A stretch of 64,000 bases of DNA from Celeribacter neptunius. Lineage in GTDB: Bacteria > Pseudomonadota > Alphaproteobacteria > Rhodobacterales > Rhodobacteraceae. The notes beneath the pieces were generated by a model. That model searched no databases. It was not told where the DNA came from and saw only the letters and a program-made list of their open reading frames with translations. The stretch spans positions 550,395 through 614,394 of the forward strand of contig NZ_FORH01000001.1 in assembly GCF_900113955.1 (NCBI RefSeq). The letters are read 5' to 3'. A program made the position numbers and the translations under genes. This document shows positions 9,137 through 16,785 of the stretch, one piece after another (position 1 is the stretch's first letter; each line of letters starts with the position of its first letter).

Positions 9137-10537
9137 TCACGTCCCACAAAAGGTCTGATGCACCACCTGATCCTCGCGTGGCGGATGGGTCAGGTCCTCG
9201 TCGTCCTCCGAGAGGGTGAAAGGCCGTGAGAGCACGCGCACCAGACGCTCGGCCTTGCTGTCGTCTCCGGCCAGCGACGCCTGTATCGCCTCTTCGATCC
9301 GGTGATTGCGCGGGATGACGGCGGGGTTCACCTTGGCGATCATCTCTTGCCAATTCTCTGCCCGGCGGGCCTGCCAGCGGGGGACCCAGGCGTCGAAGGC
9401 GTCGCGGTCGAGAAACCAGTCACGCGCCGATCCGTCAAGCAAGCCCCGGAAGGTGTTGGTGAAATCGGCGCCGTCCTGAGCCATCAGGCCCAAAAGATCC
9501 TGAATGAGCGGCACATCGTCTTCGCCCGGATCGGCAATGCCGAGCTTGGCGCCAAAGACCCTGCGCCATTCTTCCTGATAGAGCGGCGGGAAGCTATTGA
9601 GCACCTCGGTCAGTGCATCCACCGCCGGTTGTTCGCCGCCCAGTTCCGCCTCGAGCTGTGGCACGAAACAGGAGCCCAATTGCGCCAGATTCCAATGCGC
9701 CATCGAGGGCTGTTGCTCATAGGCATAGCGGCCATATTGGTCGATGGAACTGTACAGCGCCTTGGGCGAATAGCCATCGATGAAGGCGCAGGGGCCGAAA
9801 TCAATCGTCTCGCCGGACACCGCCATATTGTCGGTGTTCATCACCCCGTGAACAAAGCCCAGCCCCATCCATCTGGCGATCAGCCGGGCCTGTGCCCGGA
9901 CGATCTCCTGATAGAGTTCGAGCGTGTTTGCCGCCTGCGGATAATGCCTTGCGCGGACATGCTCGGTCAAAAGCCGCACCGCCTCTTCGTCGCCGCGCGA
10001 AGTGAAATATTGAAACGTGCCGACGCGGATATGGCTCGCCGCGATGCGCACCAACATGCCGCCGGGATAGGCGCGCTCGCGCTGCACCCGTGCGCCGGTG
10101 CGCAGCGCCGCCAAGGCCCGCGTCGTCGGCACGTCCGCCGCATGCATGAATTCGCTGACGATATATTCGCGCAGCACCGGTCCGATCCAGGCGCGCCCGT
10201 CGCCATTGCGCGAATAGGGCGTGCGCCCTGCGCCCTTGAGATGAATGTCGAACCGGCCCTGATCGGTGGCGACCTCGCCCAGAAGCACCGCACGCCCGTC
10301 GCCCAGCTGTGGCGACCAGCCGCCGAACTGATGCCCGGCGTAGACCTGAGCCAAAGGTTCAGCGCCCTCGGGGATCACGTTGCCGGCGCAGATCACGGCA
10401 TCCCAGTCGGAGGTGCCGAGAAGCTTCGCCAGATCGGGGTTCCATAGCACCATCTCGGGCGCAGGCGAGAGTTCCGGCGCGATCCGAGTGAAAAACCGCT
10501 CGGGCAGGCGGGCGTATGAATTGTCGAAATCGGTCAT
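9137..10537 (-). CDS. selO: Protein adenylyltransferase SelO (YdiU/UPF0061 pseudokinase)
   Basis: SelO proteins have a kinase-like fold that transfers AMP to Ser/Thr/Tyr of target proteins and has been linked to oxidative-stress response. The 466 residues match the family. Visible landmarks are the glycine-rich YAGHQFGGWSPQLGDGRAVL, RTPYSRNGDGRAWIGPVLRE, SEFMHAADVPTTRAL, HGVMNTDNMAVSGE and the DFG-like IDFGPCAFID that binds metal. The C-terminus ends TFCGT with a cysteine near the end, where some relatives carry selenocysteine or Cys. It is transcribed alone. Confidence 0.95.
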   Translation of the reverse strand: MTDFDNSYARLPERFFTRIAPELSPAPEMVLWNPDLAKLLGTSDWDAVICAGNVIPEGAEPLAQVYAGHQFGGWSPQLGDGRAVLLGEVATDQGRFDIHLKGAGRTPYSRNGDGRAWIGPVLREYIVSEFMHAADVPTTRALAALRTGARVQRERAYPGGMLVRIAASHIRVGTFQYFTSRGDEEAVRLLTEHVRARHYPQAANTLELYQEIVRAQARLIARWMGLGFVHGVMNTDNMAVSGETIDFGPCAFIDGYSPKALYSSIDQYGRYAYEQQPSMAHWNLAQLGSCFVPQLEAELGGEQPAVDALTEVLNSFPPLYQEEWRRVFGAKLGIADPGEDDVPLIQDLLGLMAQDGADFTNTFRGLLDGSARDWFLDRDAFDAWVPRWQARRAENWQEMIAKVNPAVIPRNHRIEEAIQASLAGDDSKAERLVRVLSRPFTLSEDDEDLTHPPREDQVVHQTFCGT

Positions 10538-10595
10538 ATGTCCAACCTAGCCCGGATTGCAGCCCTGTCCAAAGCGACCAAAGGCCTATAGAGAC

Positions 10596-11546
10596 TTACG
10601 CCAGACGGCGCACACGTTCGGTCAGGAGGGTGAAGAAGCCCTCGGCATCGGCGTCGCCCATGAACATGGCGTTCTGTTCCCGGTCGGTGACGCCCCACCA
10701 ATCGGCCACGGTCATGCCGCGGGTCAGCTCGGAGCCGGTCTCGATCTCGACATTGATGAAGCGGCCGGAGAACAGCTCCGGCTTGATCAGATAGGCGATT
10801 ACGGTCGGGTCATGCAGCGGACCGCCGAGAGAGCCGTATTTCTCCACGTCGAAGCGCTCGAAAAAGTCGAGCCAGCCAGCGACGACATCGCCCAGATGAT
10901 TGCCGAAATCCTTGAAGGCCTGAAGCCGTGGTGCCGTCACCAGCACCTTATGCGTGCAATCCAGCGGCATCACGGTGAGCTTGACCCCGGATTTGAACAC
11001 GATCTCGGCAGCTTCCGGGTCGACATAGATGTTGAACTCGGCGGCGGGCGTGACATTGCCCACTTCGAAATAGGCGCCACCCATCAGGACGATCTCCTGC
11101 ACGCGGGCGATGATGTCGGGGGCCTTTTGAAAGGCCGTGGCGATATTGGTGAGCGGTCCCAGCGGGCAGAGCGTCACCGTGCCGGCGGGTTCCGCGCGCA
11201 GGGTCTCGATGATGAAATCGACCCCGTGCTGGTCCTGGATCGGCATTTCGGGGGCGGGCAGTTCGATGCCGTCGAGCCCGGTCTTGCCATGCACATGTTC
11301 GGCGGTCACCAGCGTATGCGCCAGTGGGCGATCACAGCCGGCATAGACTTTGACATCCGGGCGCTTGGCCACTTCGCAGACCTTGCGGGCATTCTCGGCG
11401 GTGCGCGCGATCGGCACGTTCCCGGCGACGGCCACAATGCCCAGAAGATCAATTTCCTCGGGCGAGCCGAGCGCCAGCAGGATCGCCATGGCGTCATCCT
11501 GTCCCGGATCGGTGTCGATGATGATTTTGCGTGGGAAATCCGACAT
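10596..11546 (-). CDS. Inosine-uridine-type nucleoside hydrolase
   Basis: The 316-residue enzyme cleaves the N-glycosidic bond of nucleosides to ribose and base. The N-terminal calcium-binding motif IIIDTDPGQDDAMAILLAL is complete, VLMGGAYFEVGNVTPAAEFN and IYVDPEAAEIVF supply the ribose-binding Asn/Glu/Asp region, and the C-terminal GGPLHDPTVIAYL carries the last Ca-ligand Asp. The base preference (inosine/uridine versus pyrimidine) cannot be fixed. It lies 58 bp downstream of selO on the same strand, read before it. Confidence 0.93.
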   Translation of the reverse strand: MSDFPRKIIIDTDPGQDDAMAILLALGSPEEIDLLGIVAVAGNVPIARTAENARKVCEVAKRPDVKVYAGCDRPLAHTLVTAEHVHGKTGLDGIELPAPEMPIQDQHGVDFIIETLRAEPAGTVTLCPLGPLTNIATAFQKAPDIIARVQEIVLMGGAYFEVGNVTPAAEFNIYVDPEAAEIVFKSGVKLTVMPLDCTHKVLVTAPRLQAFKDFGNHLGDVVAGWLDFFERFDVEKYGSLGGPLHDPTVIAYLIKPELFSGRFINVEIETGSELTRGMTVADWWGVTDREQNAMFMGDADAEGFFTLLTERVRRLA

Positions 11547-11623
11547 ATGCCTGTCTCTCTACCTGTTTTACCAGTTGGTCAGAACCGGCAGGATGGACGC
11601 GTCGTAGGCGGATGTAAAGCCGA

Positions 11624-12124
11624 TCAGCGGCGGACCTGTCGTGCGCCCTCGGCCCCTTTGACGATAATCGTGCGAATGCCTGCAATTTCCGCGTTCGAGA
11701 GCGATTTGGCGGCGGTGATCCGGCGCTGAGCTGTCGTGCCCGTGGGCGCGGCCTCTGCGGGCGGGCGCAGGCGGAATTCGAAGATCGCCACACCGGGCTG
11801 ATCCGAAGGCATGCGCAGCAATTCGGCGTCATAATAGCCGGTCGAGGGCAGGGCGGCGCTGGCGGTGATGATCGCGCCGGAGGCGGATTTGACCACTTGC
11901 ACGTCGGAGATTGCCGGCGCCAGCGGGCGGGTGTCGACAAAGACCGGATAGCCCTTGCGCGGTGCCAGCGTTTTGAGCACCACCACCTGTTGGCCGTATT
12001 CGTCCACGGCGACGGGTTCGGAGGCGCCGAACCAGTTGAGCGGGTTGAATTTTGAGTCGCGCACCGTCGCACAGCCCGCCAGAAGCGACAGAACCAGCCC
12101 CGAAATGATCACCTGACGCCGCAT
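11624..12124 (-). CDS. Hypothetical outer-membrane lipoprotein
   Basis: The 166-residue protein begins MRRQVIISGLVLSLLAGCAT, a lipoprotein signal with the lipobox LAGC at residues 15-18. The mature protein has a WFGASEPVAVDEYGQQVVVL segment and a possible beta-rich core. It has no catalytic motif I can identify. I do not recognise a named family beyond a general resemblance to small conserved lipoproteins. It precedes the nucleoside hydrolase on the same strand with a 77-bp gap. Confidence 0.75.
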   Translation of the reverse strand: MRRQVIISGLVLSLLAGCATVRDSKFNPLNWFGASEPVAVDEYGQQVVVLKTLAPRKGYPVFVDTRPLAPAISDVQVVKSASGAIITASAALPSTGYYDAELLRMPSDQPGVAIFEFRLRPPAEAAPTGTTAQRRITAAKSLSNAEIAGIRTIIVKGAEGARQVRR

Positions 12125-12299
12125 CGGCCTCTCCTCTTACCCGTTTGCCCAAAGGGCTACCCGAAAAGCCGCGGCTTGAAAAGACCCGCATGTCCGGCGG
12201 GTGGCTGGACCTTTCGCAGGCGAGCGCCTAAGTAAATTCGCGACAGAATTGCGGTGGCGGGGCCACCAGAGTGACAAGCAGAGCGGCAAGGAGTGGATC

Positions 12300-12710
12300 A
12301 TGGCGCGCGAAGAATTCGAAGAGATCGTCGAAACCTTTGAGTTTCTGGACGATTGGGAGGATCGCTACCGCCATGTGATCGAGATGGGCAAAGCCTTTCC
12401 GCCGCTGGACGAGGCGTTCAAAGTGCCGGCGACCAAGGTCGAGGGCTGTGCCTCACAGGTCTGGCTGGTGCCAACATTTGAAGGCGGGAGTTTTGAGTTC
12501 CAAGGCGCCTCGGACGCGATGATCGTGCAGGGGCTGATCGCCATTCTGCATGAACTTTTCGCCGGGCTCACTGTGGCGGAGGTTCTGGCCGTGGATGCGC
12601 CTGCGGAACTGGCACGGCTGGGTCTGGACGAACACCTGTCCTCGCAACGCTCCAACGGTCTGCGCGCCATGGTGGAACGCATTCGCGAGACCGCGGCGAA
12701 GGCGGGCTGA
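12300..12710 (+). CDS. sufE: Cysteine desulfuration protein SufE
   Basis: SufE accepts persulfide sulfur from the cysteine desulfurase SufS and passes it on for Fe-S cluster assembly. The 136-residue protein has the catalytic cysteine at residue 50 in KVEGCASQVWL, preceded by PATK and followed by a FEGGSFEFQGASDAMIVQGL region and the C-terminal HLSSQRSNGLRAMVERI typical of the family. I use the ATG at 12300 (AAGGAG about 8 nt upstream). An in-frame start 33 codons earlier is not protein-like. No other suf gene is nearby. Confidence 0.95.
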   Translation: MAREEFEEIVETFEFLDDWEDRYRHVIEMGKAFPPLDEAFKVPATKVEGCASQVWLVPTFEGGSFEFQGASDAMIVQGLIAILHELFAGLTVAEVLAVDAPAELARLGLDEHLSSQRSNGLRAMVERIRETAAKAG

Positions 12711-12756
12711 GCGGCGGCTTAGAGCCCACTGGGGACATTGGGAACGTCGCGCAACC

Positions 12757-12916
12757 GCCCGGAATAGCAACGCAGTTGCCCGGGCGTGCGCCGGACCGTC
12801 CCGGCGGTCAGGCGCATTTGGACCCGCGCACAAGGCTCTGATCTTTTTCGGACTTGGCAAACATAAAGCGTGACGTTCAGTCGTTGCAGCGCCTGCCCAC
12901 GGTCCGGCGCACGCCC
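12757..12916 (-). repeat. Dispersed two-hairpin element, copy C, with an 18-bp inverted repeat
   Basis: Read on the minus strand, hairpin 1 is at 12815-12788 with the same arms as copies B and F, and hairpin 2 at 12785-12757 matches copy A. On the plus strand GGGCGTGCGCCGGACCGT (12782-12799) is repeated as its exact reverse complement at 12899-12916, 99 bp further. The right half-site is followed by the tail motif CTCCGTCCCGCAAA at 12944-12957. The site therefore looks like two copies meeting head to head, one shortened. It lies between sufE and the DUF1638 gene. Confidence 0.75.
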
Positions 12917-12965
12917 TCATGTCAGACAAATCGCCAAGGTCAGCTCCGTCCCGCAAACCAACCAA

Positions 12966-13628
12966 TCAGTCGCGCTGGCTGTCCACCAGAAATCGCCCGA
13001 GATCGCCATACCCGGTGAACCGTCTCTCGAACCGTAGCCTGAGCCGTTCCGCCGCCTCCCGCGCCACGTCCGTCAGGCCCTCATCCTCGGTCTGCGCCAG
13101 ATATACGAGTTTCTCGTAATTGCCGAAATACATCGGCAGCAAGTCGGGGTAGCGGTCGAGCCCTAAGGGTTTCCAGACGAAAGTGTCGAATTGCCGGGCG
13201 AGAAAATCTGTGAGATAGAAGGTCGTCGGTTCATCGCGGGTGGTGAACACCTCCATCCCGTCGAAAAACGCATAGCAATGCGGGGCGTCGATCATCGTGA
13301 CCCCGAGGCGGTCACACAGCGTCTGCAATTGCCCGCCGGTGCCGCAATCGCCGTAAGCCACGAGGATCTGATCGTAATCCGCACGATGCTCAGTCACCGC
13401 ACGCTCGACCGCAGCGGGAATTTTCGTGGGCTCATTGTGGAGGATCGCCGGCAGGCATGTGAGGGTGAGGTGCTCCAGCGCGTTCATCTCGATCACCGCC
13501 AGCACCTCGCGCGCCAGCGCGCCACAGGCGATGACCAGGGTCTTGCCCGTGCCGGTCTCTCCGAGGCCCTGATCGCGCAGATTTTCGTCGCGCAGGGCCT
13601 CGTCGCTTATCGTATCAATCGGTTTCAC
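12966..13628 (-). CDS. DUF1638 protein, partner of the corrinoid protein
   Basis: The 220-residue product carries the DUF1638 pattern: KTLVIACGALAREVLAVI, CLPAILHNEPTKIPAAVE, ILVAYGDCGTGGQL and DAPHCYAFFDG. Conserved Cys residues in CGAL, GDCGTGG and PHCY suggest a metal or redox role. The gene begins with GTG overlapping the corrinoid gene's stop (GTGA), so the two are made together. From memory, DUF1638 genes occur beside corrinoid methyltransferase genes and have been linked to methionine synthesis in roseobacters that lack a full-length MetH. I treat that role as likely but not proven here. Confidence 0.9.
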   Translation of the reverse strand: MKPIDTISDEALRDENLRDQGLGETGTGKTLVIACGALAREVLAVIEMNALEHLTLTCLPAILHNEPTKIPAAVERAVTEHRADYDQILVAYGDCGTGGQLQTLCDRLGVTMIDAPHCYAFFDGMEVFTTRDEPTTFYLTDFLARQFDTFVWKPLGLDRYPDLLPMYFGNYEKLVYLAQTEDEGLTDVAREAAERLRLRFERRFTGYGDLGRFLVDSQRD

Positions 13629-14320
13629 ACCTGATTGTGGCGCGCGGCCACCAGCTTTTTCGCGGTCTCGACGGCAATCGCCGCGTCATCGCAATAGGCA
13701 TCGGCGCCGATCGCATTGCCGAATTCCTCGTTCAGAGGCGCACCACCGCAGAGCACGATGTACTTGTCACGCAGCCCCTGTTCGCTCAGGGATTCAATGA
13801 CGGTTTTCATATAGGGCATGGTGGTGGTCAGAAGCGCCGACATGCCGATGATATCCGCGCCTTCGCGCTCCGCCGTGCCGATGTAATTCTCGGCCTCGGT
13901 GTTGATCCCGAGATCGATGATCTCGAAGCCGGCGCCTTCCATCATCATCGCCACGAGGTTCTTGCCGATGTCGTGGATATCACCCTTCACCGTGCCGATC
14001 ACCATCTTGCCCATCTTGGGTGCGCCGGTTTCGACCAGAAGCGGCTTGAGGATCGCCATGCCGCCTTTCATCGCCTGTGCCGCGCGCAGCACTTCGGGGA
14101 CGAACAGGATGCCGTCGCGGAAATCGTCGCCGACGATCTGCATCCCGGCCACCAGCGATTTGGTGAGAATGTCATAGGGCGTCCAGTTGCGGTCCAGAAG
14201 GATCTGCACGGCCTCTTCGATTTCCTCTTTCAGGCCATCGTAGAGATCGTCCATCATCTGTTCCGTGAGTTCCTCGTCGTTCAGCTCCGACAGGATCAGG
14301 TCGTCTTCTTCATCAGACAT
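13625..14320 (-). CDS. Cobalamin (corrinoid)-binding methyltransferase subunit
   Basis: The 231-residue protein has the two-domain layout of methyl-carrying corrinoid proteins. A helical cap spans about 25-100 (VGDDFRDGILFVPEVLRAAQ, MKGGMAILKP). The Rossmann-like B12 domain has the lower ligand motif DIHDIG at 114-119, where His116 would bind cobalt, followed by DIIGMSALLTTTMPYM and LCGGAPLNEEF. It shuttles methyl groups between a donor and an acceptor methyltransferase. With the homocysteine methyltransferase at 15527 it could form part of a split methionine synthase. The start at 14320 is chosen because the upstream in-frame residues are atypical. Confidence 0.92.
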   Translation of the reverse strand: MSDEEDDLILSELNDEELTEQMMDDLYDGLKEEIEEAVQILLDRNWTPYDILTKSLVAGMQIVGDDFRDGILFVPEVLRAAQAMKGGMAILKPLLVETGAPKMGKMVIGTVKGDIHDIGKNLVAMMMEGAGFEIIDLGINTEAENYIGTAEREGADIIGMSALLTTTMPYMKTVIESLSEQGLRDKYIVLCGGAPLNEEFGNAIGADAYCDDAAIAVETAKKLVAARHNQV

Positions 14321-14408
14321 GGGCGTTTCCTTTCGTCCGGGTGTTTTGTGCCAGAGCGCGGAGGAAGGGCTCTTGGCAAATGTTCTCATTTTGTTCTAGT
14401 TTGGCGGC

Positions 14409-15509
14409 ATGAGCCGCGAATCCATGTTCTTCTCTGAAACCCTGCCGCTCGGCCTTGTTCCCAAGGCCCGGGGCAGCACGTCCAATGCCACGGGGCGGTT
14501 CGAGCGTCTGGCACGCGAAACCTTCATCGATGGCTGGGATGCCGAGGTCGAGGAGAGTGTGCTGCGCACCACCACGGTGGATGAGCGCGTGCGCAAGATC
14601 CTCACCCGCAACGACAGTCCGGACATTCCGTTCGATCGCTCGATCAACCCGTACCGCGGCTGTGAGCACGGCTGTTCCTACTGTTTTGCACGCCCGACGC
14701 ACGCCTATCTCGGCCTGTCGCCGGGGCTCGATTTCGAAACGCGGCTGACCCGCAAACCGGAGGCGGCCCAGCTTTTGGCGCGGGAGATCGCCGCCAGGGG
14801 CTACGAGGTGGCGCCGATTGCCATTGGCACCAACACCGATCCCTACCAGCCGATCGAGGCGCGCGATCGCATCATGCGCGGTCTTCTCGAAGTGTTGGCC
14901 GAGCACAACCACCCGGTGGCGATCACCACCAAGGGCACGCTGATCGAGCGCGACATCGACATTCTGAAACCCATGGCTGCCAAAGGCCTGGTGCATGTCG
15001 GCATATCGGTGACCACGCTGGGTTCGCGCCTGTCGCGACAGCTGGAGCCGCGCGCGCCGGTGCCGGCAAGACGGCTCAAGACCATCCGCGCGCTCTCGGA
15101 TGCCGGCATCCCGGTGCGCGTCATGGTGGCGCCGATCATTCCGGCGCTCACCGATCACGAACTGGAGGCCATTCTGGCGGCGGCGGCCACCCATGGTGCC
15201 AGGGCGGCGGCCTATATCATGCTGCGCCTGCCGCTCGAGGTTGCGCCCTTGTTCGAAGACTGGCTCGCCACCCATGTGCCGGATCGGGCGCAGCGGGTGA
15301 TGAACCGGGTGCGTGAGATCCGTGGCGGCAAGGCCAACAGCGCGGAATTCGGCACGAGGATGACGGGCGAGGGCGAATGGGCGGAGCTGTTGCACAAGCG
15401 TTTCGAGATCGCGCTCTCGCGCGCGGGCCTGTCCAAAAGGACGCCCCCGCTGAGAACGGATCTCTTCGCCGTGCCACCGAAACCCGGTGACCAGCTCAGC
15501 CTGTTTTGA
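14409..15509 (+). CDS. PA0069-family radical SAM protein (SplB-like)
   Basis: The 366-residue protein has the radical SAM cluster motif in RGCEHGCSYCFARPTHAYLG (C85, C89, C92; CxxxCxxC), preceded by NDSPDIPFDRSINPYRG and followed by IGTNTDPYQPIE and VAITTKGTLIERDIDIL. These identify the PA0069 group, related to spore photoproduct lyase. The substrate is unknown. The C-terminus is QLSLF, which matches the pentapeptide used by DNA repair and polymerase proteins to bind the beta sliding clamp. It is divergent from the corrinoid gene (88 bp apart). Confidence 0.92.
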   Translation: MSRESMFFSETLPLGLVPKARGSTSNATGRFERLARETFIDGWDAEVEESVLRTTTVDERVRKILTRNDSPDIPFDRSINPYRGCEHGCSYCFARPTHAYLGLSPGLDFETRLTRKPEAAQLLAREIAARGYEVAPIAIGTNTDPYQPIEARDRIMRGLLEVLAEHNHPVAITTKGTLIERDIDILKPMAAKGLVHVGISVTTLGSRLSRQLEPRAPVPARRLKTIRALSDAGIPVRVMVAPIIPALTDHELEAILAAAATHGARAAAYIMLRLPLEVAPLFEDWLATHVPDRAQRVMNRVREIRGGKANSAEFGTRMTGEGEWAELLHKRFEIALSRAGLSKRTPPLRTDLFAVPPKPGDQLSLF

Positions 15510-15526
15510 CCCCGCGCGTTGCATGA

Positions 15527-16543
15527 TCAGGTGCGGCGGCGACGCCCGGAGCGTTCGCGTTTCGCCGGACCCTTGTCATCGGTGCCGTCCGAAGCCGAGG
15601 AGAAGGCCCCGAGCTTTTCGACGATCTGTTCGAGCGTCGGGCGCGGCCCGCGCGGACGGGTCTCGAGCGCTTCTCTCATGGCTTTCAGATGCTCCGGCGT
15701 GGTGCCGCAGCAGCCGCCGATGATCTTGGCGCCCGCGTCGCGCGCCATACAGGCGTAATCGGCCATCAGCTCCGGCGTGCCATCATAGTGGATGTGGCCG
15801 TCGACATAGCGCGGGATGCCGGCGTTGCCCTTGGCGATGAACGGGCGCTCATGGCCCTGCGCGGCAAAGCCCAGAACGGTGCGCATCAGATCCGACGAAC
15901 CCGTGCCGCAATTGGCGCCATAGGCCACGGGCGGGGTGTCGAGTTTTTCGACCATATTGGCCAGCTCGGCGGAGGTGACGCCCATCATGGTGCGGCCCGC
16001 GGTGTCAAAACTCATCGTGCCGACCCAGGGCAGACCCGCCTTGGCGGCGCCTTCGGCGGCGGCCTTGTACTCATCGGGCGATGAGATGGTTTCGATCCAG
16101 GCGACATCGGCGCCGCCCGCTTTCAGCCCCTTGGCCTGTTCAAAGAACATCTCGACTGCGGCGTCATAAGACAGCGGCCCCATCGGTTCCATGATCTCGC
16201 CCGTCGGGCCCATGGAGCCCGCGACGATCACCGGACGGCCTGCGGCATCGGCGACCTGGCGACCGATCTCGGCGGCGGCCTTGTTCAGTTCGAACACCCG
16301 GTCCTCGGCCCCGTGCAGCTTGAGCCGCGAGGCGGTGCCGCCAAAGGAATTGGTCAGGAAAATGTCGGAGCCGGCATCGACCGCGCCCTGATAGAGCTTG
16401 GCGATATTTTCGGGCTTGTCGACATTCCACAGTTCCGGCGCATCGCCCGAGGAGAGCCCCATGTTGAACAGCGTGGTGCCGGTGGCGCCATCGGCCAGGA
16501 GCCAGTCGCGGGTTTCGAGCAATTTGGTCAGGGCATCGGTCAT
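15527..16543 (-). CDS. bmt: Homocysteine S-methyltransferase (betaine-homocysteine methyltransferase type)
   Basis: The 338-residue protein is a homocysteine-binding barrel like the first domain of MetH. LLADGATGTTLFNMGL is the N-terminal signature, TNSFGGTASRLKLHG follows, and the zinc thiolate ligands are Cys of GANCGTGSSD and the Cys pair in IIGGCCGTTPEHL. It has no folate, B12 or reactivation domain. In this context the separate corrinoid protein could supply the methyl group. Alternatively it uses glycine betaine or dimethylsulfoniopropionate directly, as named 'bmt' proteins do. The C-terminal 30 residues are basic and low complexity (KGPAKRERSGRRRRT). Confidence 0.9.
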   Translation of the reverse strand: MTDALTKLLETRDWLLADGATGTTLFNMGLSSGDAPELWNVDKPENIAKLYQGAVDAGSDIFLTNSFGGTASRLKLHGAEDRVFELNKAAAEIGRQVADAAGRPVIVAGSMGPTGEIMEPMGPLSYDAAVEMFFEQAKGLKAGGADVAWIETISSPDEYKAAAEGAAKAGLPWVGTMSFDTAGRTMMGVTSAELANMVEKLDTPPVAYGANCGTGSSDLMRTVLGFAAQGHERPFIAKGNAGIPRYVDGHIHYDGTPELMADYACMARDAGAKIIGGCCGTTPEHLKAMREALETRPRGPRPTLEQIVEKLGAFSSASDGTDDKGPAKRERSGRRRRT

Positions 16544-16698
16544 CAGAGGCTCCGGGTCAGGGGCGCAGGGCGGGGCTGCGCGTCACAGGGGGATCGCCCG
16601 CGCGGGCCACGCCACGCAGGTGTTTGCGCCCATGTGCCATGTCTGGGCGCGTTTATCAAATTCAATCAGATCATAAAGATCATGAGCGGCTTGCACAT

Positions 16699-16740
16699 TG
16701 ATCAAATCCGGGGATCAAATCTGGCGGGATCAAATCTGGG
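16699..16740. repeat. Short triple repeat of GATCAAATC
   Basis: GATCAAATC occurs at 16700, 16713 and 16728, so the spacing is 13 and 15 bp. It lies in the 242-bp gap between the mprF-like gene's end and the start of the homocysteine methyltransferase gene. The repeats are about 155 bp upstream of the latter. Evenly spaced boxes could be regulator-binding sites, but no regulator can be named. Confidence 0.5.
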
Positions 16741-16785
16741 ACAGGCGCGGGAGCGGACGTGCGGTGTTGCCTCAGGCAACACGGC

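Noticed and set aside
9131-9150. GTCCCACAAAAGG after copy B as the element's tail motif
   Set aside because: It lies in the selO coding sequence and encodes the conserved C-terminus TFCGT, so the likeness to the tail of other copies is probably chance.
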